Shown here one piece after another: positions 16,187-20,570 of a DNA stretch of 38,724 bases. This stretch comes from a virus. How positions within the stretch are numbered: position 1 is the stretch's first letter; every line of letters starts with the position of its first letter. The notes beneath the pieces are model-generated. The model had not been told where the DNA came from. It searched no databases and saw only the letters and a list, made by a program, of their open reading frames with translations. Made by a program: the position numbers and the translations under genes. The stretch is taken from positions 1-38,724 of the IMG/VR virus record IMGVR_UViG_3300042987_001158; one strand, 5' to 3'.

Positions 16187-16378
16187 ATGGAATGGATCGT
16201 TTGGACGGCCTGTCCTGATGAGGACGGGCAGGGCTGGGATGAGTGGTATCCCAGTCGGTTTGGCTGGCAGACAGCGGCAGAGGCACATGCTTGTGCCCGT
16301 GATCTGCGCAGCACGTATCACGGGCACTATTTCGCTGTGACCCGTGGGTATAGGCGTCCGCTACCGATCAAAGGTTGA
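16187..16378 (+). CDS. Early small protein, 63 residues, unknown function
   Basis: The first + strand gene after the divergent region. ATG 16187 is chosen because a CACCCACCAC leader lies 12 bases upstream, as for four other genes; an in-frame ATG at 16079 would place the leader and a hairpin inside the coding region. The product begins MEWIVWTACPDEDGQGWDEW, is rich in aromatic residues and ends in a basic tail (RGYRRPLPIKG). No family is recognised. Genes in this position in T7-like phages often act on host proteins early in infection, but nothing in the sequence proves that here. Confidence 0.65.
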   Translation: MEWIVWTACPDEDGQGWDEWYPSRFGWQTAAEAHACARDLRSTYHGHYFAVTRGYRRPLPIKG

Positions 16379-16380
16379 CG

Positions 16381-16415
16381 ACAGCCCGGAGGGGGCTAGG
16401 CCCCTTCTCTGCTGT
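16381..16415 (+). terminator. Terminator-like hairpin after the first early gene
   Basis: GAGGGGGC and GCCCCTTC pair around TAG, and outside them ACAGC pairs with GCTGT. The stem is strong but lacks a T run, so it may act as a processing or attenuation structure. Confidence 0.5.
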
Positions 16416-16450
16416 CCTCACTGCTGAGGATGGCCAGTCCGCAAGGGCTG

Positions 16451-16460
16451 CACCCACCAC
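16451..16460 (+). promoter_or_regulatory. CACCCACCAC leader motif, copy before 16476
   Basis: Same ten-base motif, 15 bases before ATG 16476, with no Shine-Dalgarno sequence between them. Confidence 0.6.
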
Positions 16461-16475
16461 AACGCACATTGAAAA

Positions 16476-16772
16476 ATGAATACGACCACGTACAACGGAT
16501 GGCGGAACCATTCGACCTGGGTCATCGGGTTGCACCTGATGGACACGGTTGTCGGATGGATCTGTGAGGACCGGGAGGAATGGGGGAAGGATGACGACCT
16601 GTCGTCATGCGTCCAGCTGTTCCAAGACCTGCTGGAGGAACAGCTAGAGGCCTCTGGGCTGATGACGTATCCGCTGCTCAATGATCTGATGGACACGTCA
16701 GATATTGATTGGTGGAGCTTGGCCAAGCATGCCTTAGAGGCTGCTGAGGTCGGCCAACTGGCGGAGGCCTGA
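16476..16772 (+). CDS. Early protein of the NGWxNxxTW type (DUF7249-like)
   Basis: A 98-residue acidic protein. The start MNTTTYNGWRNHSTWVIGL matches a small family common in phages in which an NGWxNxxTW motif opens the chain (DUF7249, from memory; function unknown). The rest is helical and acidic (CEDREEWGKDDDLSS, LLEEQLEASG). It has its own CACCCACCAC leader and follows a strong hairpin, so it looks like an independent cassette, coupled only to the small membrane protein gene that starts seven bases after its stop. Confidence 0.8.
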   Translation: MNTTTYNGWRNHSTWVIGLHLMDTVVGWICEDREEWGKDDDLSSCVQLFQDLLEEQLEASGLMTYPLLNDLMDTSDIDWWSLAKHALEAAEVGQLAEA

Positions 16773-16778
16773 TAAGCG

Positions 16779-16913
16779 ATGGAGCGCAGGAGCCTGCCGG
16801 TTGCGATGACGGTTGTTCTGGGGTCTGCAGTCTTGTGGCTGCTGGCCCTGGGGGAGCTGTCAGAGCGACCGATGACCCATACCGGGACACAGCAGCAGAC
16901 CATCGTCCGATGA
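16779..16913 (+). CDS. Small single-span membrane protein, 44 residues
   Basis: The frame starts at ATG 16779, seven bases after the previous stop, and is followed by a terminator. The product has a basic start (MERRS), one hydrophobic segment (LPVAMTVVLGSAVLWLLALG) and a short polar tail. This is a typical small phage membrane peptide. It could alter the host membrane or be a minor lysis factor; the sequence does not tell. Confidence 0.6.
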   Translation: MERRSLPVAMTVVLGSAVLWLLALGELSERPMTHTGTQQQTIVR

Positions 16914-16919
16914 CCACCG

Positions 16920-16945
16920 GGGAGCCTCTCAGGGGGCTCCCTTTC
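16920..16945 (+). terminator. Rho-independent terminator
   Basis: GGGAGCC (16920-16926) pairs with GGCTCCC (16935-16941) over an eight-base loop and is followed by the T-rich stretch TTTCCTTTG. It ends the 16476-16913 cassette. Confidence 0.7.
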
Positions 16946-16952
16946 CTTTGTT

Positions 16953-16962
16953 CACCCACCAC
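16953..16962 (+). promoter_or_regulatory. CACCCACCAC leader motif, copy before 16972
   Basis: Same motif (with TT before it), nine bases before ATG 16972, located between a terminator and the start codon with only about 26 bases of intergenic space. Confidence 0.6.
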
Positions 16963-16971
16963 ACCAGACCA

Positions 16972-17178
16972 ATGAACGGAACGCTTGAGCACCTGGTCGT
17001 CATTGAAGACAAGACGACCGGCGAGGCCGTGGATCTCAGCCTGTATGGGCTGCAGGACCGGCGTCGTAACTTCTACGGGTCCATGCACAGCGAGGCCATG
17101 GCGGAAGCCGCGGCCAGGCAGTTTGCTGAGCTAGTGCCATGGTCCAAGGTCCGCATCGTTACCACGTTCTGCGCATGA
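16972..17178 (+). CDS. Early small protein, 68 residues, unknown function
   Basis: ATG 16972 follows the C-rich leader by nine bases; an open frame a little longer upstream would swallow the leader. The product begins MNGTLEHLVVIEDKTTGEAV and has a helix EAMAEAAARQFAELVPWSKV. It is flanked by a terminator on each side, so it is a one-gene cassette. No family is recognised. Confidence 0.7.
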   Translation: MNGTLEHLVVIEDKTTGEAVDLSLYGLQDRRRNFYGSMHSEAMAEAAARQFAELVPWSKVRIVTTFCA

Positions 17179-17181
17179 CCA

Positions 17182-17208
17182 GGGGGCCCACCACGGGCCC
17201 CCTTTTTT
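17182..17208 (+). terminator. Strong rho-independent terminator
   Basis: GGGGGCCC (17182-17189), loop ACCAC, GGGCCCCC (17195-17202) and six T. A perfect 8-bp stem with a T run just after the stop of the 16972 gene. Confidence 0.92.
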
Positions 17209-17233
17209 ATGGGCTGCCGTGGGTTGGGTTGTT

Positions 17234-17317
17234 GTTGTGTTGGCCGTGTGTCGTGGGTTGTGTCTCAGGTGCGTGTGACGGGCTGTGACGTTGTGTTGGC
17301 CGTGTGTTGGCCATGGG
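17234..17317 (+). repeat. TGTGTTGGCC repeat cluster
   Basis: An 18-base unit, GTTGTGTTGGCCGTGTGT, occurs at 17234-17251 and 17290-17307. Its core TGTGTTGGCC is found at 17236, 17292 and 17303, again at 17385 directly before ATG 17395, and at 17697 inside a coding region. The stretch 17209-17366 is otherwise free of genes. Confidence 0.7.
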
Positions 17318-17350
17318 TGGTGTGTCGTCCATCATTGGCGGGCTTCCTTC

Positions 17351-17358
17351 ATAGGGGG
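17351..17358 (+). promoter_or_regulatory. ATAGGGGG site before the 17395 gene
   Basis: Matches the start-site-like part of the candidate promoter at 16047-16054 and lies 9 bases before a CACCCACCAC leader. Weak prediction. Confidence 0.3.
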
Positions 17359-17366
17359 AGGCGCTT

Positions 17367-17376
17367 CACCCACCAC
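17367..17376 (+). promoter_or_regulatory. CACCCACCAC leader motif, copy before 17395
   Basis: Same motif with TT before it, 18 bases before ATG 17395; the gene has no Shine-Dalgarno sequence. Confidence 0.6.
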
Positions 17377-17394
17377 ACCATCTTTGTGTTGGCC

Positions 17395-17565
17395 ATGGAC
17401 AGGCCACATGTGTTGCTGCTAAAGGCAGCAGCACGCCTTCATAGCTGTGGGCACAGCGACCTGGCACAGGACATCCTGCAGCTGAGTCGACAGTGGACAC
17501 CAGCTGAGATCCAAGAGGTGATCAATGCCTCGGATCCATACACCACCAATCCGTTTGACCGATGA
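17395..17565 (+). CDS. Early small helical protein, 56 residues
   Basis: The product begins MDRPHVLLLKAAARLHSCG and looks all-helical, with LAQDILQLSRQWTPAEIQEV. The layout of two or three short helices resembles small DNA- or protein-binding modules, but no family is recognised. It is the first gene of a longer early operon: its stop overlaps the next start (ATGA), and tight overlaps continue to about 18997. Confidence 0.7.
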   Translation: MDRPHVLLLKAAARLHSCGHSDLAQDILQLSRQWTPAEIQEVINASDPYTTNPFDR

Positions 17566-17738
17566 CTGACAAGCGAACCATCTGGGAACCAAGTGACCTG
17601 CAGCTGATGCAGCTGTACAGGGACTGGTGGTTCCAGTCGTACAACAACCAACCCAATAGCCAGGCAACCATTGTTGCCGCGGCCTTTGCACGCCATGTGT
17701 TGGCCACGTTTGGGAAAGAAGAGAGCAATGAACAGTGA
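17562..17738 (+). CDS. Hypothetical 58-residue protein
   Basis: Starts in an ATGA overlap with the previous gene. The product begins MTDKRTIWEPSDLQLMQLYR and continues DWWFQSYNNQPNSQ, then an Ala-rich helix ending FGKEESNEQ. No family recognised. Its 3' end overlaps the start of the next gene by 11 bases, and one TGTGTTGGCC copy lies within it. Confidence 0.65.
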   Translation: MTDKRTIWEPSDLQLMQLYRDWWFQSYNNQPNSQATIVAAAFARHVLATFGKEESNEQ

Positions 17739-18021
17739 CACCAGGGACATGGCAACAGTGCGCCATGAAGTGTTGAACGTTTTGTTCAACATGTTTCCGT
17801 TAGCGCAAACCAAACCCTCACTCCTCTCTGACCTACGTCCCGTGTTCAAGGAACGGGACAAGGTGTGGCTTACTGATGCCATCGCTGAACAACTCGTCGT
17901 TCTGTCCCACGCTGGTTTGATCCGACCATCAGGTGGTGGGTACACCCTCACTGAAAGGGGCAGGAAGGACCGTGAAGCAGCACGCAAGCTGTTCCACCAA
18001 CACACAGGACTGAAGGCATGA
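17728..18021 (+). CDS. Putative winged-helix protein, 97 residues
   Basis: ATG 17728 follows an AAAGAAGAGAG purine stretch. The product has VRHEVLNVLFNMFPLAQ at the start and, in the second half, AIAEQLVVLSHAGLIRPSGG followed by YTLTERGRKDREAARKL. The L..L...GLI......YTLTERG pattern is the helix-plus-wing signature of PadR-like and related winged-helix regulators. I infer a DNA-binding early regulator. The stop overlaps the next start in ATGA. Confidence 0.7.
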   Translation: MNSDTRDMATVRHEVLNVLFNMFPLAQTKPSLLSDLRPVFKERDKVWLTDAIAEQLVVLSHAGLIRPSGGGYTLTERGRKDREAARKLFHQHTGLKA

Positions 18022-18317
18022 CACAGAGGCGCATAGCGAGGTTTGACGAGCAGGCTGAGTCGATCACCCACGACAGACAGGCCGACTACGGAGACCCTCG
18101 TGTGTCGTTCGACCGCATTGCCTTGATGTGGTCAGCCATCACAGGAGCAGACATCACTGCTGCCCAGGTGGCACACATGATGATTGCGCTGAAGCTAAGC
18201 AGGCTTCAGCACCAACCCAACCACCTTGATTCCCTCGTTGACATCGTTGGCTATGCAAGATGTGCAGTCCTCGTCGGACCCGAGTACGACGACACCACAG
18301 ACGGACAACCCTTCTGA
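18018..18317 (+). CDS. DUF6378-like phage protein
   Basis: A 99-residue protein with ITHDRQADYGDPRVSFDRIA, LMWSAITGADITAAQVAHMM and IALKLSRLQHQPNHLDSLVD followed by IVGYA. This is the pattern of a small phage family (DUF6378, from memory) with an all-helical fold; function is not established. The gene starts in an ATGA overlap with the winged-helix gene and its 3' part is overlapped by the next gene. Confidence 0.82.
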   Translation: MTQRRIARFDEQAESITHDRQADYGDPRVSFDRIALMWSAITGADITAAQVAHMMIALKLSRLQHQPNHLDSLVDIVGYARCAVLVGPEYDDTTDGQPF

Positions 18318-18537
18318 AGAACAGCTGGACTTGGTGACCAGGGCATTGGATGCCTACTGGTGTGCAGACAACGTGCACATGACCATTGCCAGCCGGTTAC
18401 GCATGAAGCCTGTGCTGCGTGTCGTAGCTGAAGAGATCAGGAAGTGGGCGCCTGATGAAGGGCAAGCCCGCATCTGCTACCTCGCCATCAACGAGGTGGC
18501 TGACCGCCTTGTACGCATTACTGAAGAGGACTCATGA
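18253..18537 (+). CDS. Hypothetical 94-residue acidic protein
   Basis: Started here at ATG 18253, inside the 3' end of the DUF6378-like gene (65-base overlap); a TTG at 18226 is also possible and the start is uncertain. The first 25 residues are Ser/Thr/Asp-rich and low in complexity. The remainder is helical: DLVTRALDAYWCADNVHMTI, then RVVAEEIRKW and AINEVADRLVRITEED. No family recognised. The stop overlaps the next start. Confidence 0.6.
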   Translation: MQDVQSSSDPSTTTPQTDNPSEEQLDLVTRALDAYWCADNVHMTIASRLRMKPVLRVVAEEIRKWAPDEGQARICYLAINEVADRLVRITEEDS

Positions 18538-18695
18538 CTTATGACCCCAAGTGGCGCATCGAGGACGAGCGTCGTCTGGAATGGCTGGACCGCTGCTGCC
18601 AACAGGACGGCAGACGTAACCCCAAACACCCAATGCACGGCCTGTACACCGGGCCGGTGGAGAAGTGGGGCAAGCTGCCGTGGAAGGTGCAATGA
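18534..18695 (+). CDS. Hypothetical 53-residue protein
   Basis: Starts in an ATGA overlap with the previous gene and ends in an ATGA overlap with the next. The product is MTYDPKWRIEDERRLEWLDR followed by CCQQDGRRNPKHPMHGLYTG and a Trp/Lys-rich end. The double cysteine and the many basic and aromatic residues suggest a compact nucleic-acid-related peptide, but no family is recognised with certainty. Confidence 0.65.
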   Translation: MTYDPKWRIEDERRLEWLDRCCQQDGRRNPKHPMHGLYTGPVEKWGKLPWKVQ

Positions 18696-18997
18696 CCCAG
18701 CTGCGAGGCAAGGACTGCAACTTCAACTTCCACTGGAACGACGACGGCTCCGTCATGCCCAACCTGGGCGAAGGGGTCAGTCGTACCACTGAAAGAGGCG
18801 CTGTGCTGTGGGATGTGGAGGTCACATTCCCTAGCGCTAAGCCAATGAAGAGCACAGTCCTTGCCAAGACCAAAGCTCAAGCTCTCAAGTTCACACGCAA
18901 CCGTTACCCAGCGGCAACAACAATCACTTGCAATGGACGACACCATGACTACAAGAATCGCAAAAGTGTACGAGCTACAACAAAACCCTCCAACTAG
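18692..18997 (+). CDS. Hypothetical 101-residue basic protein
   Basis: ATG 18692 overlaps the previous stop. The product begins MTQLRGKDCNFNFHWNDDGS and has a beta-looking middle (GAVLWDVEVTFPSAKP), then TKAQALKFTRNRYPAATTI and a basic tail (HDYKNRKSVRATTKPSN). No family recognised. Its 3' end overlaps the next gene by about 50-65 bases. Confidence 0.65.
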   Translation: MTQLRGKDCNFNFHWNDDGSVMPNLGEGVSRTTERGAVLWDVEVTFPSAKPMKSTVLAKTKAQALKFTRNRYPAATTITCNGRHHDYKNRKSVRATTKPSN

Positions 18998-19274
18998 GGA
19001 GGATGGAGATGAACAAGGCAAGGTACTTTGGTTTCACCACCAGTTCGGGTGGCAGCCAGGGGACTACCGCTTTCCCATCTACACCGATTGCACTCACTGG
19101 TCGCATCTTCCCTGCGCACCGGTGGCCATTGATCCGCAAGTTGCAATCAAAGCTGGGTACAAAGCGTGGCTTAGTACCTTCCCTGCTGAGTTCCCCGCTG
19201 CGGCACAAGCCTTGTTAGAGCTGGGTTTCAAGGCAGGCGTTGGGTTTGCACGCAAGTCAATCGAGAAGATCTGA
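18933..19274 (+). CDS. Hypothetical protein of 109-113 residues
   Basis: Two nearby starts are possible (ATG 18933, MDDTMTTR; ATG 18945, MTTRIAKV); neither has a clear ribosome-binding site. The product contains LWFHHQFGWQPGDYRFPIYT, DPQVAIKAGYKAWLSTFPAE and an end helix LLELGFKAGVGFARKSIEKI. It is the last gene of the early operon, 69 bases before the integrase. The TGATAGG at its stop is mirrored by CCTATCA at 19309-19315. Function unknown. Confidence 0.65.
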   Translation: MDDTMTTRIAKVYELQQNPPTREDGDEQGKVLWFHHQFGWQPGDYRFPIYTDCTHWSHLPCAPVAIDPQVAIKAGYKAWLSTFPAEFPAAAQALLELGFKAGVGFARKSIEKI

Positions 19275-19315
19275 TAGGCTCCCAGCCAACATCAACAACA
19301 CACAGGAACCTATCA
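19272..19315. repeat. 7-bp inverted repeat before the integrase
   Basis: TGATAGG (19272-19278) and CCTATCA (19309-19315) frame a 30-base spacer. It could be an operator or an RNA stem that separates integrase expression from the early operon. Confidence 0.4.
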
Positions 19316-19329
19316 CCCATTACAACCTT

Positions 19330-19339
19330 CACCCACCAC
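19330..19339 (+). promoter_or_regulatory. CACCCACCAC leader motif, copy before the integrase
   Basis: Same motif with TT before it, only four bases before ATG 19344, and no Shine-Dalgarno sequence. Confidence 0.6.
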
Positions 19340-19343
19340 GATC

Positions 19344-20456
19344 ATGACAAGGAAACAACGGCAAGGTATACGACAACGAGGTAACAGCTGGCTGGTTGAT
19401 GTAACTGTCAACGGCAAGCGTCGCACCAGAACCTGCACCAGCTACGACGAGGCAGTCATTGCCCGCTTGGAGATGGAGGCAGAGCTGCGTGGCAGCACTC
19501 GTCAACCATCAGCCACATCCACTCCCACCTTTGATAGCTGGACCTTGGCCAAGGCCTATCGGGTCACGCTTGAGATGCGCTGGGCCAACACCAAGAACGA
19601 AGTCAAGGCTGCAGCCTGTGCCAAGGAAGCCATCGACTTCCTCGGTGCTGAGCGCACCCTGGACAGCATCAGCACCAACGACATCGACGACTTCGTCAAG
19701 CACCTACGTGCGAAGAAGAACGGTCCGGCCACCATCAACCGCAAGCTGGCCAGCCTGTCAGCCATGTTCACCGATGCACTGGACCGTGGTGGCTGCGGCA
19801 AGAAGCCACGCATCATCCGCCAGCCAGAACCGACGCACCGTGTCCGCTACCTCAGCCCCGAGGAAGAGCAGCTGCTGCTGACCCTGCTTCAGCAGTGGGC
19901 ACAGGTCGTCGTGATGGAAGCGGTCATCGTCCTGCTGGACACCGGCATGCGGGTCGGGGAACTACTGGCCATGCAGACCAGGGACATCGACCTGAAGGCC
20001 AACATCATCAGCATCTGGCAGAACAAGGGCGACCTGCCCAGGTCGGTACCCATGACCGACAGGGTGAGAACCATTATCAGCAGCAGGCTGGAACGCAGCC
20101 GCGGCCTGGTGTTCTTCGACCTTGGCCGGGAAACCCTGCGGTACTACTGGGATCGGGCACGCTCAGCCATGGGGCTGGATGACGACGACCAGTTCGTGCC
20201 TCATGCCCTGCGTCACACCTGTGCCACCCGCTTGGTGCAGAGCGGTGTGTCGTTGTTCATCGTGCAGAAGATCCTCGGCCACAGCTCCATCACGGTGACT
20301 GAGCGGTACAGCCACCTGTCGGACCGTGAACTGCGCGGTGCCATCGACGTACTACAAGGGAAAGTGATCCCCGCTGTGCAACGTGTTGCAGATGTTGCGG
20401 GGAATGTTGCAGCACCAGGAGTAAGCAAGATCCCTGCCACTCCTGTACTCCCTTGA
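19344..20456 (+). CDS. int: Tyrosine-family site-specific integrase
   Basis: A 370-residue protein. The N-terminal residues 8-50 look like an arm-type DNA-binding strand set (RQRGNSWLVDVTVNGKRRT), followed by a helical core-binding domain ending near residue 150. The catalytic domain has Arg203 in DTGMRVGELL, His287, Arg290 and His291 in PHALRHTC, His313 in LGHSS and Tyr322 in TERYSHL, so the catalytic set is complete. The enzyme would recombine the tRNA-Leu attP just downstream with the host tRNA gene. Integrase genes in this position, upstream of the RNA polymerase, are known in marine cyanopodoviruses such as P-SSP7; integration there has been little seen experimentally, so the lifestyle remains open. 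Confidence 0.95.
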   Translation: MTRKQRQGIRQRGNSWLVDVTVNGKRRTRTCTSYDEAVIARLEMEAELRGSTRQPSATSTPTFDSWTLAKAYRVTLEMRWANTKNEVKAAACAKEAIDFLGAERTLDSISTNDIDDFVKHLRAKKNGPATINRKLASLSAMFTDALDRGGCGKKPRIIRQPEPTHRVRYLSPEEEQLLLTLLQQWAQVVVMEAVIVLLDTGMRVGELLAMQTRDIDLKANIISIWQNKGDLPRSVPMTDRVRTIISSRLERSRGLVFFDLGRETLRYYWDRARSAMGLDDDDQFVPHALRHTCATRLVQSGVSLFIVQKILGHSSITVTERYSHLSDRELRGAIDVLQGKVIPAVQRVADVAGNVAAPGVSKIPATPVLP

Positions 20457-20462
20457 TTTGAT

Positions 20463-20515
20463 TGGTGCCCGGAGCCGGACTCGAACCGGCACGTCTTACG
20501 ACGAGGGATTTTAAG
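20463..20515 (-). other. attP: Putative attP: 3' half of a tRNA-Leu(UAA) gene
   Basis: Read on the minus strand, this 53-base stretch begins at the anticodon loop CTTAAAA (anticodon TAA), continues with the 3' anticodon stem TCCCT, a class II variable arm with stem CGTC/GACG, the T arm GCCGG-TTCGAGT-CCGGC, the 3' acceptor strand TCCGGGC and ACCA. The 5' half of a tRNA is missing: no GCCCGGA acceptor strand or matching AGGGA anticodon stem is found beyond it. A truncated tRNA next to an integrase is the mark of an attachment site, and integration would rebuild the host gene. P-SSP7 is reported to carry a 42-bp tRNA-Leu match in the same position. Confidence 0.85.
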
Positions 20516-20570
20516 TCGGTCCTTTGTCCTGCTCTGGGCCCTACCCATAACCCATTGATCTGCAATCTCA

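Noticed and set aside
15769-16327. Open frames on both strands in the divergent region
   Set aside because: They have no ribosome sites, include obvious repeats and hairpins, and have Pro/Ser/Arg-rich products of random look.
16079-16378. A longer version of the first early gene from ATG 16079
   Set aside because: It would place a hairpin and the C-rich leader motif inside the coding region, while the start at 16187 agrees with four other genes.
17234-17317. A CRISPR array
   Set aside because: The repeats are short, irregularly spaced and without unique spacers of constant length.
20463-20550. A complete tRNA-Leu gene
   Set aside because: Only the 3' half from the anticodon loop is present; the 5' anticodon stem, D arm and 5' acceptor strand do not match, so it is not a functional tRNA.
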